A DNA stretch of 64,000 bases from Mixophyes australis. Lineage: Eukaryota > Chordata > Amphibia > Anura > Limnodynastidae. The stretch covers positions 1,933,001 to 1,997,000 of the forward strand of contig JAVHZZ010000011.1 in NCBI GenBank assembly GCA_036250195.1, read 5' to 3'. Numbering within the stretch: the stretch's first letter is position 1; the number at the start of each line of letters is the position of its first letter. The notes under the pieces were generated by a model that was not told where the DNA came from, did no database searches, and worked only from the letters and a program-made list of their open reading frames with translations. This document shows, piece by piece, positions 48,006 to 60,471 of the stretch. A program made the translations under genes and the position numbers.

Positions 48006-48546
48006 CAGTGTTACATACATGTCCCCACTATTACACGCGTGGTACTGTACATCTCCTCTAACTCATCTAGTCTCCTCTGCTGTATAGCAACATAAGATAA
48101 CGTCAGTATGTGGATACGTCGGGGTAAATTAGCTGGTTTCAGGGTGGCACCAACTGTGCTAATTATTCTGGGGATAAATGTAATACATAAGATTAAGTTT
48201 GGAGCAATCATTTTATGATGTGTTGGGTAAAGCAAACTACAAGTAATTTCTTTATTATGTAAGTTCTTACTCTGAGATCACGACCACCTGGCGTGTGTCG
48301 CCCCTCTCGCCCCATATTGTGTGTTGAGGAACTTCCTCTGACAGTTCTACATAATACATAATATGATGACAGTCACCATCCATTCTGAATCACATATCCA
48401 TTATACTGGCTATAAAGTGCTGTCTTCGTCTTGTTAAACAGACATGCGGGTCTGGGCACAGCACAACAATGTCACATTCATTTGTATGCAGGTGGGTGTA
48501 TAGATGGTTATATATGTGATAATGATCTTCCTGCTGTAAATTATAT
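48006..48546. other. Intron 13 stretch
   Basis: Single-copy, no gene or array seen. Confidence 0.4.
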
Positions 48547-48726
48547 GGGTATTAGAAGTTTCCCATGCATTATGTGACCATGTCCCATAGATTGTAAGCC
48601 TGTGAGCAGGGCCCTCTTACCTCTCTGTATGTATTACCCAGTATTGTTTTATTACTGTTTGTTCCTAATTGTAAAGCGCTACAGAGTTTGTTGGCGCTAT
48701 ATAAATAAATGATGATGATGATGATT
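48547..48726 (+). mobile_element. L2-type 3' tail fragment
   Basis: Contains agattgtaagcctgtgagca, ctcttacctctctgtatg, tgtaaagcgctacagag and ggcgctatataaataaatga followed by gatgatgatg. It matches the 3' tail of the LINE at 47117 and the tail of the SINE at 15171, in the opposite orientation to the neighbouring LINE. Confidence 0.85.
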
Positions 48727-48893
48727 TGAGATGAAGCCCACAGCTTTTATACTGGTCACACAATTGTGAGGTGAGTTTACATTAGATGGTGCCTCAATCC
48801 TTATAATACACAGAACTCACCAATTATACAGACATTATGTACATACTGTATATTAGTCTTACTTTGTATGATAGTTATATATTTTCCTGGCAG

Positions 48894-48987
48894 GGACACC
48901 GCTACATGGACAGACGTAACACTATCAGCACTGGGAGTCCTGGCTGCCACACTCAGCGCACAAGATATGGCCAAGATTCCAAACACG
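48894..48987 (+). CDS. Mesothelin-like exon 14
   Basis: 94 bp, phase 2 in, phase 0 out. The acceptor is atattttcctggcag and the donor gtaata. Residues 588-619 include TATWTDVTLSALGVLAATLS and end near IPNT. The TxW, LxxLxGxL and IP order mirrors the segment before the furin site of mesothelin. Confidence 0.86.
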
Positions 48988-49013
48988 GTAATAATTATGA
49001 TATATATCTGAAC

Positions 49014-49293
49014 CATACTTTTCCTCGTTGGTTTCAGGGAGATCCCGGGGGAGGTGGGCATGCAGGGGCGGGGCTTGATTAATTGCATCATGTTGGCCCC
49101 ACCCCCTAAACAGTTGTCACAATTTTGGCCAATTACAGCAAGGGGTGGGGCTATGACACAATATTTGCGTCATTAAGCCCTCCCCCAACTTATCTATTGC
49201 GGGGGCGAGAACCGGGAGGTTGTACTGCTCTCCCAGGAGGTCTCCCTGAAATGTGGGAGTCTTCCGGACTTTCAGGGAGAGTAGGCAACTATG
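49014..49293. mobile_element. GC-rich MITE, CATACTTGCC family, copy 3 (diverged)
   Basis: Begins catacttttcctcgttgg and ends gagagtaggcaactatg, diverged inverted ends. The interior has gggcggggcttg, ccccaccccct and gtgggagtcttccgga, as in the copies at 8611 and 28093. No target duplication is visible, in keeping with greater age. Confidence 0.75.
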
Positions 49294-49705
49294 CGTTAAA
49301 GAAAAGCAGCTAATGAATCTCTAAAGTCTGTCTCCATTACTAAAGTCATGTTGTCTTACCTGTCAGTCTTTGATTAAATTTTGGTCTCCGTGATAATGGC
49401 CACCTTCATAGGCATCAATACATTTACCAGTATAATATACATGTAAATACTCTTTTTTTTGCCTGCATCTTTTTCTATGTATTGTACGGCTGAGGTAAAA
49501 ATGCATCCAACTCGATATGTACCAAAAAATGTTTCCGTTCTGCAATGTCACATTTGTGATATTCTGACCAATGTCTGTGTATGCTGTAAAGAGGTCACAC
49601 CCTTTTCTATCACATGACTCTAATTTGGAAATTCCTCGTAATCACTAAACACACTGATTTACTGTGTGATGTTCACCTTATGTAAATCATTTGTGCCCAT
49701 TCCAT
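49294..49705. other. Intron 14 stretch
   Basis: Single-copy, nothing supported. Confidence 0.4.
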
Positions 49706-50050
49706 CTGGCTGTGCCAGTCACTGTATGATATATGGTATCATGTACAAATACTTTATCTCTGTGCAGAGAGGGCTGTATAGCATGATGGCTGTGCCAGTC
49801 ACTGTATGATATATGGTATGGTGTAACAGTACTTTATCTGTGCAGAGAGGGCTGTATGGCAGGATGGCTGTGCCAGTCACTGTATGATATATGGTATGGT
49901 GTAACAGTACTTTATCTGTGCAGAGAGGGCTGTATGGCAGGATGGCTGTGCCAGTCACTGTATGATATATGGTATAGTGTAACAGTACTTTATCTGTGCA
50001 GAGAGGGCTGTATGGCAGGATGGCTCCTCTTGTCACTCTATGATATTTGA
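49706..50050. repeat. 78-bp minisatellite, about 4.4 copies
   Basis: Units start ggctgtgccagtcactgtat and include tttatctgtgcagagagggc; starts at about 49785, 49863 and 49941 are 78 bp apart. It ends 40 bp before the acceptor of exon 15. It is unrelated to the other 78-bp array at 55990. Confidence 0.95.
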
Positions 50051-50089
50051 TGTTTCTATGGCTTTAATCTTCTCATATTTCTCTGACAG

Positions 50090-50255
50090 GAGAATGTTAA
50101 AGTCGCCCTTATATCAATTATATCCTCTGCCACAAGCTTCAGCACTTCCTCCAGCATCCCCGCATTTAACAACATGCCGAATATGACCATTCTGGCTGGG
50201 AAGATCTCGGACATTTACAATGGATCTCCGAGTGCACGGAGGAGAAGGGCGGCAG
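50090..50255 (+). CDS. Mesothelin-like exon 15 with tetra-Arg furin-type site
   Basis: 166 bp, phase 0 in, phase 1 out. The acceptor is catatttctctgacag; the donor gtatca is fair. Residues 620-674 are Ser-rich with the sequon NMT and end SPSARRRRAA. The four arginines (669-672; codons 50237-50248) satisfy the furin consensus R-x-K/R-R. In mesothelin, furin cleavage at the equivalent place separates the soluble N-terminal megakaryocyte-potentiating factor from the GPI-anchored mesothelin chain. Cleavage here is inferred. Confidence 0.85.
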
Positions 50256-50598
50256 GTATCAGTTATACGCTATGTGACGCGCTGATAGGGCAGAATGTAG
50301 CCTATAAGTTCCCTGTTAATGGTGTCCTAGGGATTTGTTCTTCTGTTGCTGCAGAGAAATAAATGTGATCAAAGAGCTATGAGGCCGCCTGACAAACTTA
50401 GAGCGTTCTGCACCCCTCAGTCCCAGTTAAATAATCACATCCTGAAAAGATAAAATCTAAATTTTCCATGTGGGTACATACATGTTACTCACCGCTCTCA
50501 TAATGCTGCTCCTCCATCTGTCCAGGCCATCCTATCAGGAGGTGAAACACACAGACCAAGAGATGTGTTACTGTCACCATACAGCTATCCACACACCG
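50256..50598. other. Intron 15 left part
   Basis: Single-copy sequence before the 23-bp array. No gene is seen. Confidence 0.4.
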
Positions 50599-53553
50599 AA
50601 TACTGACCCACAAGTACGCAGGATACTGACCCATCAGTACGCAGGATAATGACCCAACAGTACGCAGGATACTGACCCATCAGTACGCAGGACACTAACC
50701 CATCAGTACGCAGGACACTAACCCATCAATACGCAGGATAATAACCCATCAGTACGCAGGGTACTGACCCATCAGTACGTAGGATAATAACCCATCAGTA
50801 CGTAGGATACTGACCCATCAGTACGTAGGATACTGACCCATCAGTACGCAGGATAATAACCCATCAGTACACAGGATACTGACCCATCAGTACGCAGGAT
50901 ACTGACCCATCAGTACGCAGGATACTGACCCATCAGTACGCAGGACAATAACCCATCAGTACGCAGGACAATAACCCATCAGTATGCAGGATACTGACCC
51001 ATCAGTATGCAGGATAATAACCCATCAGTACGCAGGATAATAACCCATCAGTACGCAGGATACTGACCCATCAGTACGCAGGATACTGACCCATCAGTAC
51101 GCAGGATACTGACCCATCAGTACGCAGGATACTGACCCATCAGTACACAGGATACTGACCCATCAGTACGCAGGATACTGACCCATCAGTACGCAGGATA
51201 ATAACCCATCAGTACAGAGGATACTGACCCATCAGTACGCAGGATACTGACCCATCAGTACGCAGGATAATGACCCATCAGTACACAGCACACTAACCCA
51301 TCAGTACGCAGGATACTGACCCATCAGTACGCAGGATAATAACCCATCAGTACGCAGCACACTGACCCATCAGTACGCAGGATACTGACCCATCAGTACA
51401 CAGCACACTAACCCATCAGTACGCAGGATACTGACCCATCAGTACGCAGGATAATGACCCATCAGTACACAGCACACTAACCCATCAATACGCAGGATAC
51501 TGACCCATCAGTACGCAGGATAATAACCCATCAGTACGCAGCACACTGACCCATCAGTACGCAGGATACTGACCCATCAGTACGCAGGATAATAACTCAT
51601 CAGTACGCAGGATACTGACCCATCAGTACGCAGGATACTGACCCATCAATACACAGGATAATAACCCATCAGTACGCAGGGTACTGACCCATCAGTACGT
51701 AGGATAATAACCCATCAGTACGTAGGATAATAACCCATCAGTACGTAGGATAATAACCCATCAGTACGCAGGATACTGACCCATCAGTACGCAGGACACT
51801 AACCCATCAGTACGCAGGATAATAACCCATCAATACGCAGGATAATAACCCATCAGTACGCAGGGTACTGACCCATCAGTATGTAGGATAATAACCCATC
51901 AGTACGTAGGATACTGACCCATCAGTACGTAGGATACTGACCCATCAGTACGCAGGATACTGACCCATCAGTACGCAGGATAATGACCCATCAGTACGCA
52001 GGATAATAACCCATCAGTACGCAGGATACTGACCCATCAGTACGCAGGATACTGTCCCATCAGTACGTAGGATAATAACCCATCAGTACGCAGGGTAATA
52101 ACCCATCAGTACGCAGGATACTGACCCATCAGTATGCAGGATACTGACCCATCAGTACGCAGGATACTGACCCATCAGTACGTAGGATACTGACCCATCA
52201 GTACGCAGGATACTGACCCATCAGTACGCAGGATAATGACCCATCAGTACGCAGGATAATAACCCATCAGTACGCAGGATACTGACCCATCAGTACGCAG
52301 GATACTGTCCCATCAGTACGTAGGATAATAACCCATCAGTACGCAGGGTAATAACCCATCAGTACGCGGGATAATAACCCATCAGTATGCAGGATACTGA
52401 CCCATCAGTACGCAGGATAATAACCCATCAGTACGCAGGATACTGACCCATCAGTACGCAGGATACTGTCCCATCAGTACGTAGGATAATAACCCATCAG
52501 TACGCAGGGTAATAACCCATCAGTACGCGGGATAATAACCCATCAGTACGCAGGGTACTGACCCATCAGTATGTAGGATAATAACCCATCAGTACGTAGG
52601 ATACTGACCCATCAGTACGTAGGATACTGACCCATCAGTACGCAGGATACTGACCCATCAGTACGCAGGATAATGACCCATCAGTACGCAGGATAATAAC
52701 CCATCAGTACGCAGGATACTGACCCATCAGTACGCAGGATACTGTCCCATCAGTACGTAGGATAATAACCCATCAGTACGCAGGGTAATAACCCATCAGT
52801 ACGCGGGATAATAACCCATCAGTATGCGGGATACTGACCCATCAGTATGCAGGATACTGACCCATCAGTACGCAGGATACTGACCCATCAGTACGCAGGA
52901 TAATAACCCATCAGTACGCAGGATACTGACCCATCAGTACACAGGATAATAACCCATCAGTACGCAGGATAATAACCCATCAGTACGCAGGATACTGACC
53001 CATCAGTACGCAGCACACTAACCCATCAGTACGCAGGATATTGACTTATCAGTACGCAGGATACTGACCCATCAGTACACAGCACACTAACCCATCAGTA
53101 CGCAGGATACTGACCCATCAGTACGCAGGATAATAACTCATCAGTACGCAGGATACTGACCCATCAGTACGCAGGATACTGACCCATCAGTACGCAGGAT
53201 ACTGACCCATCAGTACGCAGCACACTAACCCATCAGTACGCAGGATATTGATTTATCAGTACGCAGGATACTGACCCATCAGTACACAGCACACTAACCC
53301 ATCAGTACGCAGGATACTGACCCATCAGTACGCAGGATAATGACCCATCAGTACACAGCACACTAACCCATCAGTACGCAGGATACTGACCCATCAGTAC
53401 GCAGGATAATAACCCATCAGTACGCAGCACACTGACCCATCAGTACGCAGGATACTGACCCATCAGTACGCAGGATAATAACTCATCAGTACGCAGGATA
53501 CTGACCCATCAGTACGCAGGATACTGACCCATCAGTACGCAGGATAATATCCC
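50599..53553. repeat. 23-bp minisatellite, about 128 copies
   Basis: Unit gatactgacccatcagtac plus gcag, with variants gataataac, cacactaac, gtagg and gggta. Block structure is clear: the variant series starting cagggtactg at 51861 recurs at 52551, 690 bp (30 units) later. The unit has stops in all plus frames. It lies in intron 15. Confidence 0.98.
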
Positions 53554-53974
53554 AGCCGTATACCTCTAAATACAAGCTCTACACATATGCTGAGTACATT
53601 GACTTACACCAAGGAGTATCTTTACATCACACAAATCCATTCATCTGCAACTCAAATCAGATCCCTGGACACAAGCTGCTGTATAATGGATATATGTACA
53701 ATCTAGCAATTTTTTGGGGAATTTTATGTTTTATATTTTTTATCCAGCTATAAAAACAGGGACATTGACAGCAACCAAAAATTCCAAAAAAACCACGTTT
53801 CCAAATCAGGAAATGAGAGTTGTAGCTAGATAAGAAGTAGCTGAAAGACAGAAGAGGTCATCAGAGAGGTGACTGAATTATATATATATATAACGGGGTA
53901 TGTTCTGTGAGTACTGTATATAAATATATGTTTATAGGTCAGTGTAAATCTACATTTATATAGATATAGGATGA
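53554..53974. other. Intron 15 spacer
   Basis: AT-rich sequence between the 23-bp and 20-bp arrays. No gene is seen. Confidence 0.4.
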
Positions 53975-54480
53975 GTTACACCCTGCGTATTCATATTACA
54001 CCCTGCGTATTCATATTACACCCTGCGTATTCATATTACACCCTGCGTATTCATATTACACCCTGCGTATTCTTATTACACCCTGCGTATTCATATTACA
54101 CCCTGCGTATTCTTATTACACCCTGCGTATTCATATTACACCCTGCGTATTCATATTACACCTTGCGTATTCTTATTACACCCTGCGTATTCATATTACA
54201 CCCTGCGTATTCATATTACACCCTGCGTATTCTTATTACACCCTGCGTATTCATATTACACCCTGCGTATTCATATTACACCCTGCGTATTCATATTACA
54301 CCCTGCGTATTCATATTACACCCTGCGTATTCTTATTACACCCTGCGTATTCATATTACACCCTGCGTATTCTTATTACACCCTGCGTATTCTTATTACA
54401 CCCTGCGTATTCTTATTACACCCTGCGTATTCATATTACACCCTGCGTATTCTTATTACACCCTGCGTATTCATATTACA
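53975..54480. repeat. 20-bp minisatellite ending in the splice acceptor of exon 16
   Basis: About 25 units of ttacaccctgcgtattcata, with ttcttatt variants. The last copy runs gtattcatattaca and is followed by g, making the acceptor attacag at 54481. The arrangement suggests the unit arose from the acceptor region of this intron. Confidence 0.97.
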
Positions 54481-54481
54481 G

Positions 54482-54669
54482 ACTGCACTAATGTTGTGAC
54501 ACCAACGCTGGACATCATTCAGCAGCTGGGGGACTCTAACTCGATGTGGAGCCCAACCCAGCTGTCCTGTCTCCCTAACCAGACCTTCCTGGATGGTCTA
54601 CCGACTCTGGGCGCAGTCACGTCCTTCTCCTGGGACCAGCAGTCTGCACTGAAGGGTAAAGCTATGCAG
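54482..54669 (+). CDS. Mesothelin-like exon 16
   Basis: 188 bp, phase 1 in, phase 0 out; donor gtgggt. Residues 675-737 begin CTNVVTPTLDIIQQLGDSNS, with a second cysteine in LSCLPNQT. A cysteine just after the basic site also occurs in mesothelin. The acceptor (ttcatattacag) is formed by the last unit of the 20-bp array, so exon and array are fused in one open frame; that long frame is not itself a protein. Confidence 0.87.
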
Positions 54670-55393
54670 GTGGGTGCTGTACGATGGAGGCTTCTTCACC
54701 ACTGCGCATGAAATTGCTGGATTCTACCAGGGCTGCTCCTTGGGGAATAGATATATGGCAATATTTAGCAGTTCATCCATGCTGCATGTATTCATCCTGT
54801 GCATTAAGACAAATATGGGGGAAAGAGCGGCACATTTCCATTCTTCCTCCATATTTGCTTGCACCTAATGTGGCCATTGGCCAGGGGGCCATGGCTAGAG
54901 AACGGGCAGAGCGAGGGCATGAATCATTACCATTCACTGTGCCGAAATCTTCTGACACCGTGCTGGAAGGCGACTCGGCTCTGAATTACATGCAGTCACT
55001 ATATATTATATATATTATATATATTATATCTCTGGCTTCTCAGAGATACAATGAGCCATCATTATTCAGGTATGAAATGTTGGCCCTTACAATAGTATAA
55101 GATCTGTCTGTTACCTTGAATCCCTGGACCACTAATAAGAAAATGTCCTCTATATAATACGTGCCTTAGTACTTTCCATATCTATCTCCCTTGTGTCTCA
55201 TTCCCAATTGCAGTGATGTCGTATGAGAGGAGCAGACAGATCAGGCTTTCTATCAGTATAATTAGAACAGTGGCCCTGTGTAACTTTGGCTGGATGATAT
55301 AAAGGTCTCAGGAGAGGTTAGGATTCTCTGTAGATGTTGATGTGCTGTATTTAGAGCTGGTGTATTAAGCTGATCCGTCCTTTCTGTGTCCAG
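54670..55393. other. Intron 16
   Basis: Single-copy, with a short (TATATTA) run at about 55000-55025. The open stretch after the donor at 54670 has no second splice site that keeps phase. Confidence 0.45.
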
Positions 55394-55546
55394 GTTTTTA
55401 GTGGTTCCATAACTAATGCTCAGATCGTGTCTCTGATGAGGATAAATTTGGGGTTCACGGGATCTGAAGTCACCTCTTTTTTCTCCCAAGTGGACACTGA
55501 CACAATGGCGGAAATCTCTGGCTACAGCGAGTGGGCGAGCACCAGT
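55394..55546 (+). CDS. Mesothelin-like exon 17
   Basis: 153 bp, phase 0 in and out. The acceptor is cctttctgtgtccag and the donor gtaaga. Residues 738-788 include NAQIVSLMRINLGFTGSEVT and end YSEWASTS. Confidence 0.86.
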
Positions 55547-55989
55547 GTAAGAGTGATTACAGTATGCCACGTTAACCATTTGTCTGCCACCGGGCCTAAC
55601 ACTGCACTGAGTAGTAATGGGAAACTCAAATGTTTAATTTTCGTATAGAAGTAGAATGGGAGGATCAGCCTGACTACACCTTTGTATCAGGTGTAACTGA
55701 ATGCTTCCTTTCCCAGCATCTGACATGGCAGCACCCCGGCCAATATGCTGATGCCAACAGAGAACAGGCCTCTTCTGTCATTCCCTTATGTAATATACCT
55801 GTAGCCTTGTTACATAGATAAATCAGGGGACCCTCACATATTAGTTACCCCAGAGCCACCACAAACCTAACATGGCCCTGAAGGGGACATTATGTGGTCT
55901 GGCTGGGCTTACCATGGGACTGTGTTGGGGTACTACCTTGTTGTATGTAGCATGCCAAGATGGGGTCAGGAGACTACCCCACTTGACAT
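55547..55989. other. Intron 17 left part
   Basis: Single-copy; nothing else seen before the array. Confidence 0.4.
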
Positions 55990-58900
55990 AGGAATTTAGT
56001 CATGGGGTTGAGTCCGGTTAGGAAGCTGAGTGCCCAGGGTTGGTAATTAGATGCGGTGCCAGGAGGTAGGAGGTCAGTCATGGGGTTGGGTCTGGTTAGG
56101 AAGCTGAGTGCCCAGGGTTGGTTATCAGATGCCAGGAATTAGGATGTCAGTCATGGGGTTGGGTCTGGTTAGGAAGCTGAGTGCCCAGGGTTGGTTATCA
56201 GATGCGGTGCCAGGAGTTAGGATGTCAGTCATGGGGTTGGGTCCAGTTAGGAAGCTGAGTTTCCAGGGTTGGTTATCAGATGCGGTGCCAGGAGTTAGGA
56301 TGTCAGTCATGGGGTTGGGTCCAGTTAGGAAGCTGAGTTCCCAGGGTTGGTTATCAGATGCGGTGCCAGGAGTTAGGATGTCAGTCAATAGGTTGAGTAC
56401 GGTTAGGAAGCTGAGTGCCCAGGGTTGGTTATCAGATGCGGTGCCAGGAGTTAGGAGGTCAGTCATGGGGTTGGGTCCAGTTAGGAAGCTGAGTTCCCAG
56501 GGTTGGTTATCAGATGCCAGGAGTTAGGATGTCAGTCATGGGGTTGGGTCCAGTTAGGAAGCTGAGTTCCCAGGGTTGGTTATCAGATGCGGTGCCAGGA
56601 GTTAGGATGTCACTCAATAGGTTGAGTACGGTTAGGAAGCTGAGTGCCCAGGGTTGGTTATCAGATGCGGTGCCAGGAGGTAGCAGGTCAGTCATGGGGT
56701 TGGGTCTGGTTAGGAAGCTGAGTGCCCAGGGTTGGTTATCAGATGCGGTGCCAGGAGTTAGGAGGTCAGTCATGGGGTTGGGTCTGGTTAGGAAGCTGAG
56801 TGCCCAGGGTTGGTTATCAGATGCAGTGCCAGGAGTTAGGATGTCAGTCATGGGGTTGGGTTTGGTTAGGAAGCTGAGTGCCCAGGGTTGGTTATCAGAT
56901 GCGGTGCCAGGAGTTAGGATGTCAGTCATGGGGTTGGGTACAGTTAGGAAGCTGAGTGCCCAGGGTTAGTTATCAGAAGCGGTGCCAGGAGGTCAGTCAT
57001 GGGGTTGGGTCTGGTTAGGAATCGGAGTGCCCATGGTTGGTTATCAGATGCAGTGCCAGGAGGTCAGTCATGGGGTTGGGTCTGGTTAGGAAGCTGAGTG
57101 CCCAGGGTTGGTAATTGGATGCGGTGCCAGGAGGTAGGAGGTCAGTCATGGGGTTGGGTCTGGTTAGGAAGCTGAGTGCCCAGGGTTGGTTATCAGATGT
57201 GGTGCCAGGAGGTAGGATGTCAGTCATGGGGTTGGGTACGGTTAGGAAGCTGAGTGCCCAGGGTTGGTTATCAGATGCGGTGCCAGGAGTTAGGATGTCA
57301 GTCATAGGGTTGGGTACGGTTAGGAAGCTGAGTGCCCAGGGTTAGTTATCAGAAGCGGTGCCAGGAGTTAGGAGGTCAGTCATGGGGTTGGGTCTGGTTA
57401 GGAAGCTGAGTGCCCAGGGTTGGTTATCAGATGCAGTGCCAGGAATTAGGATGTCAGTCATGGGGTTGGGTTTGGTTAGGAAGCTGAGTGCCCAGGGTTG
57501 GTTATCAGATGCGGTGCCAGGAGTTAGGAGGTCAGTCATGGGGTTGGGTCCAGTTAGGAAGCTGAGTTCCCAGGGTTGGTTATCAGATGCCAGGAGTTAG
57601 GATGTCAGTCATGGGGTTGGGTCCAGTTAGGAAGCTGAGTTCCCAGGGTTGGTTATCAGATGCGGTGCCAGGAGTTAGGATGTCACTCAATAGGTTGAGT
57701 ACGGTTAGGAAGCTGAGTGCCCAGGGTTGGTTATCAGATGCGGTGCCAGGAGGTAGCAGGTCAGTCATGGGGTTGGGTCTGGTTAGGAAGCTGAGTGCCC
57801 AGGGTTGGTTATCAGATGCGGTGCCAGGAGTTAGGAGGTCAGTCATGGGGTTGGGTCTGGTTAGGAAGCTGAGTGCCCAGGGTTGGTTATCAGATGCAGT
57901 GCCAGGAGTTAGGATGTCAGTCATGGGGTTGGGTTTGGTTAGGAAGCTGAGTGCCCAGGGTTGGTTATCAGATGCGGTGCCAGGAGTTAGGATGTCAGTC
58001 ATGGGGTTGGGTACAGTTAGGAAGCTGAGTGCCCAGGGTTAGTTATCAGAAGCGGTGCCAGGAGGTCAGTCATGGGGTTGGGTCTGGTTAGGAATCGGAG
58101 TGCCCATGGTTGGTTATCAGATGCAGTGCCAGGAGGTCAGTCATGGGGTTGGGTCTGGTTAGGAAGCTGAGTGCCCAGGGTTGGTAATTGGATGCGGTGC
58201 CAGGAGGTAGGAGGTCAGTCATGGGGTTGGGTCTGGTTAGGAAGCTGAGTGCCCAGGGTTGGTTATCAGATGTGGTGCCAGGAGGTAGGATGTCAGTCAT
58301 GGGGTTGGGTACGGTTAGGAAGCTGAGTGCCCAGGGTTGGTTATCAGATGCGGTGCCAGGAGTTAGGATGTCAGTCATAGGGTTGGGTACGGTTAGGAAG
58401 CTGAGTGCCCAGGGTTAGTTATCAGAAGCGGTGCCAGGAGTTAGGAGGTCAGTCATGGGGTTGGGTCTGGTTAGGAAGCTGAGTGCCCAGGGTTGGTTAT
58501 CAGATGCAGTGCCAGGAATTAGGATGTCAGTCATGGGGTTGGGTTTGGTTAGGAAGCTGAGTGCCCAGGGTTGGTTATCAGATGCGGTGCCAGGAGTTAG
58601 GAGGTCAGTCATGGGGTTGGGTCCGGTTAGGAAGCTGAGTGCCCAGGGTTGGTTATCAGATGCCAGGAATTAGGATGTCAGTCATGGGGTTGAGTCCAGT
58701 TAGGAAGCTGAGTTCCCAGGGTTGGTTATCAGATGCGGTGCCAGGAGTTAGGATGTCAGTCATGGGGTTGGGTCCAGTTAGGAAGCTGAGTTCCCAGGGT
58801 TGGTTATCAGATGCGGTGCCAGGAGTTAGGATGTCAGTAATGGGGTTGGGTCCAGTTAGGAAGCTGAGTTCCCAGGGTTGGTTATCAGATGCCAGGAGTT

Positions 58901-59909
58901 AGGATGTCAGTCATGGGGTTGGGTCCAGTTAGGAAGCTGAGTTCCCAGGGTTGGTTATCAGATGCGGTGCCAGGAGTTAGGATGTCACTCAATAGGTTGA
59001 GTACGGTTAGGAAGCTGAGTGCCCAGGGTTGGTTATCAGATGCGGTGCCAGGAGGTAGGAGGTCAGTCATGGGGTTGGGTCTGGTTAGGAAGCTGAGTGC
59101 CCAGGGTTGGTTATCAGATGCGGTGCCAGGAGTTAGGAGGTCAGTCATGGGGTTGGGTCTGGTTAGGAAGCTGAGTGCCCAGGGTTGGTTATCAGATGCA
59201 GTGCCAGGAGTTAGGATGTCAGTCATGGGGTTGGGTTTGGTTAGGAAGCTGAGTGCCCAGGGTTGGTTATCAGATGCGGTGCCAGGAGTTAGGATGTCAG
59301 TCATGGGGTTGGGTACAGTTAGGAAGCTGAGTGCCCAGGGTTAGTTATCAGAAGCGGTGCCAGGAGGTCAGTCATGGGGTTGGGTCTGGTTAGGAATCGG
59401 AGTGCCCATGGTTGGTTATCAGATGCAGTGCCAGGAGGTCAGTCATGGGGTTGGGTCTGGTTAGGAAGCTGAGTGCCCAGGGTTGGTAATTGGATGCGGT
59501 GCCAGGAGGTAGGAGGTCAGTCATGGGGTTGGGTCTGGTTAGGAAGCTGAGTGCCCAGGGTTGGTTATCAGATGTGGTGCCAGGAGGTAGGATGTCAGTC
59601 ATGGGGTTGGGTACGGTTAGGAAGCTGAGTGCCCAGGGTTGGTTATCAGATGCGGTGCCAGGAGTTAGGATGTCAGTCATAGGGTTGGATACGGTTAGGA
59701 AGCTGAGTGCCCAGGGTTAGTTATCAGAAGCGGTGCCAGGAGGTAGGAGGTCAGTCATGGGGTTGGGTCTGGTTAGGAAGCTGAGTGCCCAGGGTTGGTT
59801 ATTAGATGCGATGCCAGGAGGTAGGAGGTCAGTCATGGGGTTGGGTCTGGTTAGGAAGCTGAGTGCCCAGGGTTGGTTATCAGATGCGGTGCCAGGAGGT
59901 AGGAGGCAG
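55990..59909. repeat. 78-bp minisatellite with higher-order blocks (3.9 kb)
   Basis: About 50 units with cores ggtgccaggagttaggatgt, tcatggggttgggtctggtt and aagctgagtgcccagggttg. Truncated units (missing ggtgc or gttagg parts) mark blocks that recur at 1073 bp (about 56514 and 57587) and again 1302 bp later (about 58889). 78 is divisible by 3, so both strands show frames cycling every 26 residues; these are artefacts. It lies in intron 17. Confidence 0.98.
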
Positions 59910-60471
59910 GGATATCTATATATCTATAAGGATCATGAGACTGCTAGTTGGTGTATAAGAGGTAGATCGGGACCCATATTCTCATCCAGCCTGTTCCCAT
60001 CTCTCCACCGAATCATGTTACAGGGAGGTATCCTGGAGCCCGTTAGCCACAGAATTTGGATGAGCAAATTTAAATTCTCAGCAGAACATCTCATAGAGGT
60101 GGGAAATTCCAGTTATACAAACTCCAAGTGCGGCTTCTCGTGCCTTGCACTGTGAATATCACACATCGGGTGCTTTTTAGTCTATATTTAGAGCTGTGAC
60201 AATCATAGTAAATCATTCTTTACTGGGGATGGGAGATAGTAAAGTCTGAATACTCCCCGGGAAAACACGTGAAATTCCGCAGCCAAATGGCGTTTATTAC
60301 AGGTGGAATATATTATTATATTACACATCTCAAACCAAAACATCACCAGTATAGTTACATCCTGTGACCGTGAGAGCCGGCATAGGAGGAACTCAGGGGT
60401 CCCTGTCAGCTGATACTGTGTTTATATGTCAGTTACATGGATGAGCTGATTGTTCTCTGTATCCTTCTCAG
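59910..60471. other. Intron 17 end
   Basis: Single-copy sequence leading to exon 18. Nothing else is supported. Confidence 0.4.

Noticed and set aside
53971..54711. 246-codon plus frame joining the 20-bp array to exon 16
   Set aside because: The array part is intronic; the acceptor attacag at 54481 and the phase match to exon 15 define the real exon start.
55990..59909. Telomere-like ggttagg motifs
   Set aside because: The hexamer occurs once per 78-bp unit, not in tandem, so this is not interstitial telomeric repeat.
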